From assembly GCF_039555335.1 (NCBI RefSeq), contig NC_092628.1, positions 101,640,647-101,704,646 on the forward strand: a stretch of 64,000 nt of DNA, written 5' to 3'. The stretch is from Amphiura filiformis (taxonomy: Eukaryota; Echinodermata; Ophiuroidea; Amphilepidida; Amphiuridae). Below the pieces are notes generated by a model. It did not search any database, was not told where the DNA came from, and saw only the letters and a list, made by a program, of their open reading frames with translations. A program made the position numbers and the translations under genes. This document shows positions 48,741-60,829 of the stretch, piece after piece; within the stretch, counting starts at the first letter, position 1; every line of letters starts with the position of its first letter.

Positions 48741-50678
48741 CAGTGCATGAACGATGTTGTTTTATCATATTTTTTGTTGAATACGTTCCAATTTTGGATC
48801 ATTGCCCACGTTTTTACGTAGACTTGTTATTTGTATACTTCACGTTTTAATTATTTCGCGTTTAGCGATGATTGAATGATAATAATTGTCATGATTGCTA
48901 AGCTTTAATTTCATGCATCATGCACTGCCAGTATCCTACCGGTATACTGTGTTTGTTGTCAGACATGCATAAAATGATAAATGCACTCAAAACAAGCTTG
49001 AATATTATGGGATCGAGGTTCTAGACATGAAAAAAAAACCCAATTCACTTGAAAATCTGATGTAAAAAATGGACAAGTCGTGTCATTGAAATATCATGCT
49101 TATTTGGTCATATTTACATTGATTGATTCTTTAATTTGCTTGAAATGTGTGTGTCGGGGAGGGGGATTCGTCCTGAATTGCATAAAAGTAGCTGAAAAGA
49201 ACAAAAATGGGTCATTTTGGCCCAAAGTGGGGACCCCCCCATTGACACCCAGGGTCGGTTGGTCTAGCATCTTTGTTTTTTCGTTTCTTTGCAGGATATA
49301 ATTAATTTCGGAGCTCCGTATAAAGCGGAATATTTCTTCCAGACATATTTTCTAAATAATTTCAACCAGAATTGCATTAGTAAAATACAAACTGGCTGAT
49401 GACGTTCTTTAATTTGCTACTTCTGACTGGGCCGGTTTTTATATTTCTTATCCGGTAGATCAGAAGATGCAGCATCCCTTCCTTCCGAAGAAAATTATAG
49501 CCTCCTTAAATTAGGCACAAATGTTTAAATCAACAAATAATGAAAATGTTGAATAACTTGCCTGTCCAATAACTCCCGGAATCAGTTTTGCTGTATATCT
49601 TTGGCAATATTTAAGCCCCCCCCCCCTCTTTGGAATCTGCCGTAAATCAGTAGTCCATGATCCAGAAAATACTGTAAAATTATCCTTGTTGGCTTTGGAT
49701 GTGCCCATCTGCCTGCTAACTCATCATCTTTTTTTCTGTCCATGTCCCATGATGTGCCGAGTTTATGTTTATACCAAACACTATGCACGACTACCAATGA
49801 CATGTCAACTAACAACCGTACTGCACGAAAAGCCCCGGCGAAAAGCATATTTTGCTGGTGGTGTAAATCCATTTTCACGCCAACATATTCACAATTTCGC
49901 AGTCAACATGTATTTAGAATTGGTGTTTGTACACAAATATGAAACTAAATAAAGATATTGAGGTTAAAAGCGTCAATAATAATGTATGTGTGAAGCTTTG
50001 TGAGTGTGTGAATCAAACAAAGCAAGATTGCTTGTTTGTTTACCTATTTCCACGTGTGTGAGGTTCGCAGTGTATTATACCATGTTCCGATGAACCGATT
50101 TTGATGAAATTTTTGAGAAACCATCCAGAAGTATCTATGATTGAGGTCACATAATACAATTTGCGATCAACCAATCGGATAAATTCTTTTTAGCCTATTG
50201 ATTTTGGGGTCAATCAATCAATTCTGGACTTCCCACCTCTTGTTTCAGGTGCACCGCTTTATGCGTGAATGTCACTGGTAACTCCACAGACGAAAACACC
50301 ACACTGTCACAATAGAATATAAAACACTCAAAGCAAGCCAAGCTATATGTATTATGTACATGCTCAGGTACTAGATTATGGTGTGAGTTCAAAATAGCAT
50401 TTGAGCTGATGTTGAGAAGTTATGAGTTTTAAATGTAATGCATGCATGTAGGTGATGCACAAATATATTAGGTTCTGGCAATAGCAGGTATTTAACACTG
50501 GCTTAGACCTTGCAACTAGCACAAATACATAAGGTGGCTAAAATACAAATTGTGCCACTTCAGATACAAAATACAATTAATCAAAAAATAAACAATGAAA
50601 AATAGCTGCAACAGCATTATTAAATACATATCCAAAGTCGGCTAATGCGAGAAGTGCCGAACATGTCAATTACTAAAG

Positions 50679-50713
50679 CATGGACTGTAGCTATTTTGTT
50701 TCTACAGTCCATG
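50679..50713. repeat. 12-bp perfect hairpin
   Basis: CATGGACTGTAG, an 11-base loop, then CTACAGTCCATG. The loop is short and there is no miRNA-like length, so the role is unknown. Confidence 0.7.
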
Positions 50714-50835
50714 ATTATATAAAAACAAGAGGGATGCGGACACACAAATGAGGCCAAGAAACTATTAAAAATGTAGTTTCAGACCACAACAACAGGCTAT
50801 GTTGTAGAAATCCTAGCAATCAGAGCACTCCGGTG

Positions 50836-51366
50836 GACTACGGAAAGCCATATCGGATATTGTTGTATGATGATGAAATTTTGCACACAAGTCTATGGAG
50901 AGTTACATCATCATACAACATTTGTGTTGTACGATGAAAAATGTGTTGTATGATGATGAAATTTGGAAAACTACATACGACGTGAAAAAATGTTGCACGA
51001 TGATTTCACACTCTTCGTCAAATTTTCATTGGCTCATCATTATTGTATGTCTGATGATGAAGGTGTACGATGAACAGTGTTACGCACGCGACGTAGTGTC
51101 GAACGCTTTCACATCATCATACACACGCCACACGTTCGTCATGCGTGGCGAAAATCCACATCGTGCATCACCGATTTTTTTCATCGGACATCCACCTGCA
51201 CAGCTTCCTCATACTACATGATCCACTTCGTCAGACATACTTCAAGTTCGTTATGCGTGGCGTAAAGTCCACATCGTTCATCATACATAGGCCTACATTT
51301 GAAAAAACATGCAATGTGAATCATCGTACACTTCACCATCATCGTATGGTACACTCAAGTATCGTT
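50836..51366. mobile_element. ATGATG-rich repeat family, copy 1
   Basis: Starts with CTACGGAAAGCCATATCGGAT and is filled with TTGTATGATGATGAA or its complement CATCATACA in changing orientation, with CpG-rich joints. The family end reappears in reverse at 58396-58440. The right limit is approximate. Open frames inside are by-products. Confidence 0.65.
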
Positions 51367-52633
51367 AAATAGTAATTTCAGAAAGCATGTTTCACAAACT
51401 ACAAAGTACGGCGTGCTATTTCCCTACAAACCGGTTTCAATTAAAATCTTTAAGCTTTCTTTAAGCTGAAATTTGTGTCATTTACACTCAATTTTGGCCC
51501 TTAATTGTAATTAAATTGCATAAAATGGGCAGATACCTATTTCAGTTTATTGTTTGCACTCACAAAGCGGAGTAATCCCAATCATTAGTCGAGAGGGGTT
51601 AGTCTACTGAATGTCAATTTTTTTGTTTCTTAAATAGCCTATATATACGTACTCAGAGTATTTTATGAACTAGTAATAAGATGTTGAAACAACTTCCAGT
51701 TGAGATGCTTTCTAGCCTATAAAAGAAACACTTTAGGAAGGTTTTGTGATCATAAGGGGAGGCTCAATTTTAGGTTGTTTCTGTCATTTCTGCCTTTAGT
51801 TGTTGAATTTTCAGTGCAGTAGTTGTAGTCCTTGCCCCTATAATATACATATCTTACTTGTCACCAATCTGCTATAATTTTTAAGAAAAATGCAAAAATA
51901 GGCACAAAATTTGCCAGGGGTGTAGTACCCCCTTAACAGATTCTAGAAGGAAGTAGATAGGCGTGTACGCCTACATCCAATATATGTTCCACAGTGGTAC
52001 GCACGAGGGATACTTTCTTTAGGAGCACACCATTTGATTTCTACTGAGGGGGGGGGGGGACATGGGAGTTTTTGGAGAAAAAAAAACCTTTTCCCACTAG
52101 TGAGACGAAAAAAGAACTGCGCCTCACTGATGGGTAAAAACCATTATCCCACCCAACTCTGTATAGGCCTAGGTATAAAATAAAATTGAAAAAAAAATCT
52201 GCCACCTTCGGCCGGACCCAAACTCACAAGCCCCCCCAGAATCTATGGTGCGTCCCTTATCATGTTTATGCTGAAAATATAATTTATGGTGTCCTTTATT
52301 ATGTAACACTATTAAACATGTTTGGACCATAGACCTTCAAAATGATGTAATCCCACAATGGCCCTACAGAAAAAGGATAAACTTGACCTGTACGACCTTG
52401 TGTAATTGTTTCTGGTGTTCAAGAGAACATGCATTAGCATCATCACAGGTATCTTCCATAGATATCTTGAAGTGATGATGAGAGGAAAACATCTGTTATC
52501 TTCAATTGCCTGAGATTTTAGCTTTATATTAAAAATAAAGAAGTTTTCACAAACTGTTACAGTCTGTAATATTCCAACAAGTTTACGGGCTGTACAAATT
52601 AGCGTGCCAAAAATGCATTCGGCCCTTGTCGCA

Positions 52634-52878
52634 GCTTCTCGGCCTGCCAACAATCTTTGCCCTTTGCACATGCCAGATTTATGGGAGCCCAATGAGCTAT
52701 TCCAGATATTATCCCCCAAAGATGACACTGGGATTATCCTTCTCGGAGCTTCTCGGCCTGCCAAAAAATCTTTGCCCCCCCCCCCACCCTTTGCACATGC
52801 CAGATTTTTGGGAACCCAATGAGCTATTCCAGATATTATCCATCCCCCCCCCCAAGATGACACTGGGATTTCCCATTC
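52634..52878. repeat. tandem duplication of about 120 bp
   Basis: Two units sharing GCTTCTCGGCCTGCCAA, CCCTTTGCACATGCCAGATT, CCCAATGAGCTATTCCAGAT and GATGACACTGGGAT. They differ mainly by C-run length. Confidence 0.85.
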
Positions 52879-52969
52879 CTTGTTCTCGCAATATTACATG
52901 GGAATTCCCATTTGTAAAATCTTTACATTCTACAATTTCTTCCCCCTTTCTCTCGTTCCTTCCCGCTAT

Positions 52970-53370
52970 AGTGGCGTGCGCAAAAAAAGGGGGGCAGGGG
53001 TTTGCACATCCCGCCCACTTTTGTTGGTCATTCGCGTGACATCAGTCATTCGGGGGGGGGGAATTGGAAGGTCCCGTGGAAGGAAAAATCTCTGAGAAAG
53101 TATTTATGAAAGAGTCCGTCACTTTTACGGTGCCAAAACGTCAAAATTTGCCCCCTCAAAATAGGATTCCTTGCCCTTTAAAAACGCTAAAAACCCCAGA
53201 GCTTCCCCTGGGCCTAAGGCGGGCCCCTCCCCCTGGACCCCATCCGTGAGGGGCTTCGCGGCAAGCCGCTAGCAATGCCCGCACCCTAACCACACTCCAT
53301 TCGGGGGAACTGAACAACCTGGCCCCGCCACTTTGAATCCCGGGCTTTGAATGTGCTGCGCACGCCACTG
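52970..53370. mobile_element. candidate hAT-like MITE
   Basis: AGTGGCGTGCGCA at the left and TGCGCACGCCACT at the right are inverted 13-bp tips. A clear target duplication was not found. Confidence 0.5.
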
Positions 53371-53589
53371 CCACGGTTCCTTTAAATTACTTCCCCTAAA
53401 TTACTTCCCTTCTCGTCCTTAAGTTTCCTTCCTTCTCTTTTCTTCTTCATTATATTCCAATTTCTTCCCTTTCTCTCATTCCTTCCCCCTTCAATTACAC
53501 TCACTTAAATTACTTCCCCTCAAATCACTTCCCCTGTTTTTTCTAAGTTACAGACTATACTCAGTTCCAGTTCTGACTCAGTTCAGACT

Positions 53590-53949
53590 CGGGGGCACTT
53601 AACACAAATGACCATGCGGGTATGTTCCCCGGAAAGAACCCCTTTTTGGATTTCAGTAGCTCTGAAAGACCCCCTATATTTGACTAAAATAGAGCTCTGA
53701 AAGGCCCTTGATGTTATAATTTCAGCTCTAAAAGACCCCAAAATTGGTCAGTCGTCGTATGTCTGTTTTTTTTCAGGCTATTTTCAACTTAAACGCTAAG
53801 AAAGACCTCGATTTAGACTGTTCGCAGCTCCAAAAGACCCCCCCCTTTGCAGTGCGCCGTCAGCTCCCAAAGACCCACCACCTCAAAATACCGGGGAACA
53901 TACCCACCAAAATTTTTGATGAGCCCCCCAGCCCCCCCCCCCCCCCGGG
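53590..53949 (+). mobile_element. G/C-tipped element family B, complete copy
   Basis: 360 bp. Left end CGGGGGCACTTAACACAAAT, right end a C17-GGG run. Flanked by TTCAGACT (53582-53589 and 53950-53957), 8 bp or 9 bp if the preceding G is counted. The interior has repeated AGCTCTAAAAGACCCC-type units. Confidence 0.82.
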
Positions 53950-54109
53950 TTCAGACTATGATCACTATCTCACATGGTGCAAGAAAACGAATCGCGAAAG
54001 TCTAGTGACTTGGGCCCAATCTTGGGTCATGTCCCTGTCTGCTTGAAATGTCCATCAAAAGATAAATTCAAAAAGCCCCCCCCTCCCACGCCACATCATC
54101 CATTGTGAG

Positions 54110-54220
54110 GTGTTGGGTCTCTGGGAGCTGACGGCGTACCGAAAAAGGGGTAAAAATCAAGGGTCTTTCTTGGTTTCTGGAAAAGACCAGAAATGTGAGG
54201 AATGGGCAATTTTGAAGGTA
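54110..54220 (-). mobile_element. family B fragment
   Basis: Minus-strand match to the middle and right part of family B (GGGAGCTGACGGCG, GGTCTTTCTTGG, AAATGTGAGGAATGGGCAA). It lacks TAGGCCTA at the comparable site. Confidence 0.6.
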
Positions 54221-54284
54221 TTTAAGGCAGCTGTGTACTCACAGACATGCACATGAGGTGACGGTGGGAAAAGGGTAGCTATGA

Positions 54285-54434
54285 GTGGCGTAGCGTGGGT
54301 CATCCGATTGGGGGGGGGGGCACCGACCATAATTGAGTGGCACCGGGTCTGATTGGGGGGCACAAGTCGTTTTTTGGCCATTTTCTTATGGGATTTTCTA
54401 AAATTTGCAGTCGATGTGGGGGGCTACGCCACTG
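54285..54434. mobile_element. candidate hAT-like MITE
   Basis: AGTGGCGTAGC and GCTACGCCACT tips 150 bp apart, with G-rich interior repeats. The target duplication is not clear. Confidence 0.5.
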
Positions 54435-54451
54435 GTCGGTATCCCCTCCCG

Positions 54452-54676
54452 CAGTGGCGTAGCCAGCACTTTTTCAGCGGGTGGGCAAAGAGGGAACAAG
54501 GGGGGCAAACCAACTTTTAAGGGGGAAAACTTTGACGAAAATAGTCAAAAATGGGCTAAAAATCTTACATATCAGCATGATCAGGGCGGCCAGCAACCCA
54601 CTGTTGGGGGAGGGTAAGACTTCTCACAGGGGGGAGCTGCCCCCTTCCCCCGCCCTCCGACTACGCCACGCCACTG
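54452..54676. mobile_element. hAT-like MITE with 8-bp duplication
   Basis: 225 bp. CAGTGGCGTAGCC at the left, CTACGCCACGCCACTG at the right, perfect 8-bp duplications CCCTCCCG (54444-54451 and 54677-54684). The CAGTG tip is typical of hAT. Confidence 0.87.
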
Positions 54677-54969
54677 CCCTCCCGTGCTATTAACTTTAGA
54701 CATAATTATTTATATTTCATGCAAAATGCTTGAAATTATGTTAAACGCCCGGAACAATTGTCAGTGATGGGGGATAAACTTATGGCGGCCAACCTAAGGG
54801 AAAACCAATGTTTGAGGTAACAAACATGTCGAATATTGTGCATATTCGATTCTTTCCCTCAAAATTGGAAACTTTGGCTCAAGCATGTCAAGACTACAAA
54901 TGCCCATTCGTGTTGCCCCTATTTAAATGAGGACACAGGCGGCAAGTCCATAAATGAGGGATGAATACC

Positions 54970-55172
54970 CAGTGGCAGCGCCCACGGGGGGGGGCATGGG
55001 AGGAAAATACCCCCGTCAGAATTCTTGGCCCCTGTTGCCCCCAGTAAAACCCCATTAGGAAAATTTCCACTTTTTACGGCATTTTTGCATAAAACTTGTT
55101 GATTTTGCCCCCGAAATTCACTTTACCCCAATGCCCCCCCCCCCGGACAAATTTCTGGCGCCGGCGCCACTG
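54970..55172. mobile_element. candidate hAT-like MITE
   Basis: CAGTGGCAGCGCC and GGCGCCGGCGCCACTG tips. The flanks match at only 5 of 8 bases, so it is either old or a chance pairing. Confidence 0.5.
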
Positions 55173-55825
55173 CAAACACCCCGATGTCTCCTTCGTGCCG
55201 CCCTTGATAGGGTGCAGGCAACTGGGGGAGCCCAATGAGGGGCAACTGGCATGCAAAGCCCACGACCGCATGATGGGGGTGGGGATAACCCAGGGATACC
55301 CGATGCCCCTTAGTGTTATTTTTCTTTCATGTCCTTTGATAGTGGTTGGGGCAGTTTTCACCCCCTGGATCCACCACTGAATCTATGGAATCATGCATGG
55401 TGAATCAAAGAACCAAAAGCATGCAAAGAGGGAGGTACGTCCCCGGGTACATCTTCGTTGGGCCCATACAATTTTTAATTATTGTACATGCATTTCGTAT
55501 TTCGTATACGTGTAATACTAGGTGTTTATCGTTTTCTTTCATACTTGCACAACTTTAAATTTCCATACGTTGGACCCTATCTGCATCCCTGCAGTTGTAA
55601 ATACGTATATCACTAACATTCGTAATAGTTCTTCCATATACATGATATCTGAGCATTCCAAATACTCATGATATTGATAATAGAGAACAATTATTAAATT
55701 CGATACTAAACGACTGGTAATAAAGACTATGTACTACAAATACTGATCTTCCTGCTTGCCGTTAACCATTTAAAATCTATGCGTTAACATGGGTAACAAA
55801 TGCTAATTTGCTTTATTCGTGGGGT

Positions 55826-56235
55826 GGTGGTGGGGGGGGAAAGGAGCATGGGAACATAAAAAAATTGATGGTTTGTTCCTCGAATTTTTAGGTGGTGGTC
55901 TTCGGGGAGCTGGCGGCGCACCGGTAAAAGGGTGTCTTTTGGAGCTGCGAACAAGTAAAATGAGAACTTTTGGAGCTGCACACAGTCAAAATTATAAGGG
56001 TCTTTCTCGATCTCGGCTTTCTGGTTGAAAATCGTTTGAAAAAAAAAACCCAGAAATATAAGGAATGAGCAATTTCGGGGTCTTTTAGAGCTGAAATTAT
56101 CAAAATCATGGGTCTTTTGGAGCTCTATTTTGGTCAAATATAAGGGGTCTTTAGGAGCTGCGAAATTAATAAAAGGGGGGATGGTCTTTCCGAGGACATA
56201 TACCTGTATGGTCATTTGTATTAGGTGCCCCCACC
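55826..56235 (-). mobile_element. G/C-tipped element family B, reverse copy
   Basis: The inverse of 53590-53949 with the same GAGCTG-TTTTGG repeats and C/G tips. It retains CAGAAATATAAGGAATGAGC, the site where the copy at 32417 has gained TAGGCCTA. Confidence 0.75.
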
Positions 56236-56271
56236 CCACATCATGCAGTTATTGTTGCCTACATGTATGCA

Positions 56272-56583
56272 CACATCCGCGATAATGAAAACGCGTAAAA
56301 ATGGTCGTTTTTCGCATAGACATACGTTTGTCTGGGGTTTTTCGTGGGTAGGCACGATACGCGCGTATCGCGTTTAGGGTGTCAAAAACATGAAAAATTG
56401 GAAAAAAGGGTAGCAAAAGTGCTAAACACGCGGAAATGAAATTTAGGGTATGAAATTTGATGTTAGGAATGAAATCCCTGTTTAGGGTGTCGTTTTAGCA
56501 AAGGGTTAAATCCTTGTTTAGGGTGCTTTTCAAAAATTGATTATCGCGGATGGTGTACGGGCCACAATGGGAGTGACCCCCGG
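56272..56583. mobile_element. G/C-tipped MITE family A, copy 3
   Basis: Matches 9036-9346 closely in the same orientation (ATCCGCGATAATGAAAACGC, GATACGCGCGTATC, GGATGGTGTACGGGCCACAA). The left tip is truncated and a 30-bp piece (GTCGTTTTTCG...) is locally doubled. No target duplication. Confidence 0.8.
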
Positions 56584-57229
56584 ATTTTACTTCACCGGGC
56601 AGCCCTGGCTTGGTCGTATTTGGAAGATTGGTGTCACCAAACCGTAATAGGTACAAATTTAGTACTCTCTGTCAATCAAGTATGGTTTATTCTCTACATG
56701 TCAATCCTTAAATCATTAGCATAGTCCTTATAATAACGGGGGAGTTTGGACTTGAACAGAGGGAGATGCGTTGGGCACAGCAAAAAGTTGCCAAGAGGAG
56801 GGGGGGTCAATTTTTGGCAAGCTGGGAGGGAGAGGGACAAGGAATATTTTGGCACAATGCTTACAAAAACACTAAAAACGAAGCAATTTGGGCAGACCGA
56901 GTCGGATGTGGGGGGGTGGGCGTTCTTGGCACACCATTTGAAAAATTAAACGGGGAGGGGCTAATAATTATTGCACAGCCCCTTGGCTATACTAAAGTTA
57001 AGAAATAATTAGGCTATAGAATAAAATAAGAAATCATGCTTGATAAAATAAGAAAATAGAAAAGGGGCCAAACAACCACCTCAGAACATACGGGGTGGTG
57101 TTGAATTCCCAAAATGAAAAAAAAACGACAACAATGTGCCCCCCCATTAACCACGGGTGGGGGCACAATCCGCACATGACTAGTATGACCACAAGCACAC
57201 TTCTCATGTCAAACAGCATTCGCAAAAGG

Positions 57230-57872
57230 TTATAAAAGGTTGTCAGAAAACGTTTAAATGTCGGGTATATATAAAGGGTACATTAATGGTATAAAACGTT
57301 TTCATAACATTAAATAACATTTGTTGGTAATTTACTGCACAGCAAACACAAATGTTTTACAGAAAACATTTAAATGTCGGGTTATATAAAGGGTATAAAA
57401 AGCGTTTTAATAACATTCCAAAAACATTTTTGAAAACTTGGTACAAATCATTCTAAAGGTAATGTTATTTTGGGGTTGAAAAATATTTTGCAAAAAAATG
57501 TTTACAATAACGTTTTTAAAATGTTTTCACGACCTTTATATAACCCGACATTTAAATGTTATTAAAACGTTTTGTAAAAAAAACATTTTAAGAACATTTC
57601 TGTGTTTGCTGGGTGCAAATATTTTAACATAATGTTATTTAAGTATTGACAAAATATTTGGCCAAAAATGTTTGCAAAAATAATTTACAATGACATTTCG
57701 AAAACATTTTAAAAATATTGTTGTAGTGTGTTTTCATACAAAACGTTTTAAAACGATTTCATGACCTTTATATAACCCGACATTTTAATGTTATTAAAAG
57801 CGTTTTACCTAAACCCAAACCCAAAATATAACTTATTTAAAATGTTTTAAAAACGTTTTTGTGTTTGCTGGG
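57230..57872. mobile_element. AACGTTTT-rich element with CAGCAAACACAAA ends
   Basis: Direct and inverted copies of AACGTTTT, TTTAAATGTCGGGT and ACCTTTATATAACCCGACAT fill 640 bp. TTTGTGTTTGCTGGG at 57856 and CAGCAAACACAAATG at 57340 form inverted ends, and another TGTGTTTGCTGGG lies at 57601. Several units appear joined. Confidence 0.65.
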
Positions 57873-57939
57873 AGGGTGGCCATAATCAACTAAAACATTT
57901 TCATAACGAAAATTACTATTAACGTATCCAAGATTAATG

Positions 57940-58440
57940 CTTTTTGGCTTTCTCTTCATCATTCAGCGCCTTCATCATCATACATACAATTTTTCATGTC
58001 TCACATCATTCTTCAACATATCCGAAATGGCTTTCTGATGTACGGCGTGGAGTGTAGTATCGTCATACATACATCGCGTTTTCTCATCATACGTTGATTT
58101 TTTTCACGTCAGACGTACACTCTTCTTCATCATCATGCGGCGAAGCATCTCGCATCGCACCACACCAATTTCCACGTCGTGCGTACACTCACTCTTCGTT
58201 ATACGTCGCCGCAATCCACATCGTACGACGACTCACAACGAGCCCATTCATCATTCTTCATGAAATCAAAGGTGTTTCATCATACAACGCTTTACGGAAA
58301 GCAATTTCGGATATGACGTCCGTGGATTCTTCATTATACAACATTTTATTTTCATCATTCAACGTCTTCATCATCATACATACAATTTTTCACTGTTCCA
58401 CATCATCCTTCAACATATCCGATATGGCTTTCCGTAGTGG
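57940..58440. mobile_element. ATGATG-rich repeat family, copy 2
   Basis: Same composition as 50836-51366 (CATCATCATACATACAATTT, CATATCC-GATATGGCTTTCCG). It contains three internal copies of the end motif at 58019, 58295 and 58397. The right end abuts the LINE fragment. Confidence 0.65.
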
Positions 58441-58796
58441 ACATGTAAAGCGTAGCACCAGCTCCTTGTGATGGCTTCGATTTCAGCTGTAGAATCAGGT
58501 GTCAAGCATATGTGGACAGCTATATCTGAGTGTGAAGAATCTAGTAGAAGTTGAAGAATCAGCTTCCTGTTGCGCATAATTTCATTCACCTTGCACTCAG
58601 GATAGTTCTCGTAGAGAAATCTCTCAAGCCTTTCGGCGTAGAACTTTCTTGGTTGTTCTAGTTCTTCACAGGTCAGCAGAAAATGATGTTTAGTTTCCTC
58701 TTCTGACTTACACAGCAGACATGTACCTTCAACTTTATGCTGGTTGAATTTTGCACGGTTGCTTTGTAGAACATAGGTGTCAGTAAGTAGTCTTGC
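58441..58796 (-). pseudogene. LINE ORF2 C-terminal fragment
   Basis: The minus-strand frame from 58796 reads ARLLTDTYVLQSNRAKFN, then CLLCKSEEETKHHFLLTC, a C-x2-C-x7-H-x4-C knuckle, then a charged helix and SWCYALHVHYGKPY. This order is typical of the C-terminus of CR1/Jockey-like non-LTR retrotransposon proteins. The frame is open for about 120 codons. Upstream (58800-59100) the match continues only weakly and in another frame. The last codons before the stop lie inside the neighbouring ATGATG-family end. Confidence 0.72.
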
Positions 58797-59275
58797 TTGT
58801 TTGTCCTATGTGGCATTGCGTGTGTGACCTTTGCGGAAGTACTATAGTGCCGAGGCATAAATGAAACGTGAGCGCTGATTGGCTTAATGTTTTTCAGAGC
58901 ATACTGACCTCGCTCGCTGTTGGGGATATGTTTGGAGGCCAATCTGTCATCGGAGTAGCATGTACCGTTGCAATGCTTGCTCCCAGATTTACTGGCGGCA
59001 CGTTTGAAGTTCCGAAGAAAACTCTATCCCGGTATTTAAAATCTATGGATTGATGCACATCATAAGTAACAGGTTTATAGCAGATATCCATGAGAAGTTA
59101 TTCATTGGTAGAACACCAGCACTGCCACCTTCGGAGCCTTATTTCAACATCTTTATGATAACACCAGTCCAAATTTGCTCGCACCTTTGATGCAACTTCT
59201 GTTTGCACTTGGACCTCATTTTGTAATTGTCCAAATTGCAGGCAAATATAACTTAACCTGCATTTTCCCCCTCTA

Positions 59276-59505
59276 ATTTATATTTCCCTTCCCTTCTTTT
59301 TTGGATTTGGTGGGGCGGTCTTAGAGGTGCCTGGCACCTGTTCGCAGCCATTCACTGGACTTTTTAAAACAAATATTGTTCCTTTCATAATATTGTGTTG
59401 ATTGTGTATAATTTTTGATGTAACTTATGTGCAATATTATATATTTTTGTGTAATTCTGTGCCAGTGATAAAGTGAAATAAATAAATAAATAAACAAACA
59501 AACTC
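59276..59505 (+). mobile_element. retroelement-like 3' end with (AAAT)n tail
   Basis: A C/T-rich stretch, a GGTGCCTGGCACC hairpin, AT-rich sequence and a terminal (AAAT)5(AAAC) run resemble the 3' end of a non-LTR element inserted on the plus strand. It is opposite in strand to the LINE fragment beside it, so they belong to different insertions. Confidence 0.5.
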
Positions 59506-59629
59506 TATTGTAGTTTCTTCTTGTGAATGTGGCTTCGGAATAGTTCCTTGAACTGTGTTTCTTCTCTTTGCTTACTTACAAACAAACAAAATCAGCTTAT
59601 ACTTAAGCCTATGAATAACAGGGCTTAAA

Positions 59630-59790
59630 GATCCAGGAGAAAATCTGCGAGAGAGTGAGCATGAATCGGGATAAACCAAGTGCACATAGTCCTTGGGCAC
59701 GGTCAGGTTTGAACCTGGGACCTTCGTGGTTCAAGGCCAGGGAACAACCGCTGCACCAACTCGCTCTCACATGTGTACACTAACAAATCC
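59630..59790 (-). mobile_element. tRNA-derived SINE head
   Basis: On the minus strand: GAGCGAGTTGGTGCAGCGG (box A-like), then about 35 bp later AGGTTCAAACCTG (box B-like), the usual polymerase III promoter spacing. It is not a working tRNA: the acceptor stem does not pair. It ends 20 bp before WDR13 exon 7. Confidence 0.65.
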
Positions 59791-59809
59791 CATTGTGTTT
59801 GATTTGCAG

Positions 59810-59950
59810 TAACTGCAGTCAGATTTGCCAATGAAGACAAGTCACGTGTGGCCTGTAGCTCCATGGATGGAACACTCTCCATATGCCAAGTATTACCATC
59901 ACCGGCTACTGTTGTGGCTGTACTCAAGGGTCATTCACATGGGGTCACAG
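59810..59950 (+). CDS. WDR13: WDR13 coding exon 7 (first WD40 blades)
   Basis: 141 nt. Acceptor GATTTGCAG, donor ACAG|GTAAGT. It encodes residues 162-208: VRFANEDKSRVACSSMDG starts a beta-propeller blade, and LKGHSHGVT brings the GH dipeptide (202-203) of the next. Phases 1 in, 1 out match its neighbours. Confidence 0.96.
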
Positions 59951-60501
59951 GTAAGTTCAAAGGTTATTCATAAGGGATCATATTTAGATGCTAAGTTTAA
60001 GGGTCATTCATAAGATTTTTTCTTAATGCAGATTATCTTTGATGGCAAATTGCAATATCACAATTTTAAAATATGTAACTTTGCCGTACTGACTGGTTGA
60101 ATACAGCAGGTACGCACATTTCCAAGATAAAACCTGATTTTATTTTTGTCTGCCTCAATCTGATATAATCTTTAGACTTTTGTAGAGGATTTTCAGGGTT
60201 TATCAACATCACAAGTGGCATCTCTGGGTGTAAAGTTAAAACATTGAAACATGTTTTCTTAACCCCCTGAGCACTTCCTGCCAATTTAACATTGCCTCTG
60301 ATTGGTCAATTTACATGATATCTCCACTTTAATCACCAATCAGAATTGAGCTTTGCAAATAATTCACCCCAATGTTTTTGCATGATGAAATTATTCTAAT
60401 AATGTTGCTGATTGGGTTGATTGATAATGAAAACTTCGTTTTGGCCAATCGGCAGGTAGTTCTCATGGGGTTAATGTTTTCTTCTGTTTGTATTTTTTCA
60501 G
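59951..60501 (+). other. WDR13 intron 7
   Basis: Contains the third copy of the CCAAT-type repeat (60395-60472). Otherwise AT-rich. Confidence 0.7.
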
Positions 60502-60668
60502 ATTTTTGTTGGTCTACATCCAATGATTTGATCCTGTCGTGTTCCCTAGACGGTACAGCCATGTTATGGTATGTCAGCAGCGGCAAATGTGTTAGGACTG
60601 TCAAAGATACAGACAACGCAGCGCTCAGAGTCTGCAGATTTCAACCTATCAATAACAACATGATTGTT
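60502..60668 (+). CDS. WDR13: WDR13 coding exon 8 (WD40 repeat)
   Basis: 167 nt. Acceptor TTTTTTCAG, donor GTT|GTATCC. It encodes residues 209-264. DFCWSTSNDLILSCSLDGTA then MLWY completes a WD repeat (Asp225, Leu-Trp 230-231 in place of Trp-Asp), and CRFQPINNNMIV opens the next blade. Both junction codons agree with WDR13. Confidence 0.96.
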
Positions 60669-60829
60669 GTATCCTTATAGATGGTACTATAACATAAACA
60701 AAAAACATACAAACAAAAGGAAAATGCCCCTAACACTCATAAATACCACAAAATACCATGATGAAAACCACTGCGCATGCGTGAATCTCAGGGTCTGCGA
60801 TGAAGCAATTGCTATATGCTCACGGAAGC

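Noticed and set aside
49511..49878. Minus-strand frames after the intron 6 CpG-richer island
   Set aside because: Two overlapping short frames with no family resemblance; not enough to call a gene.
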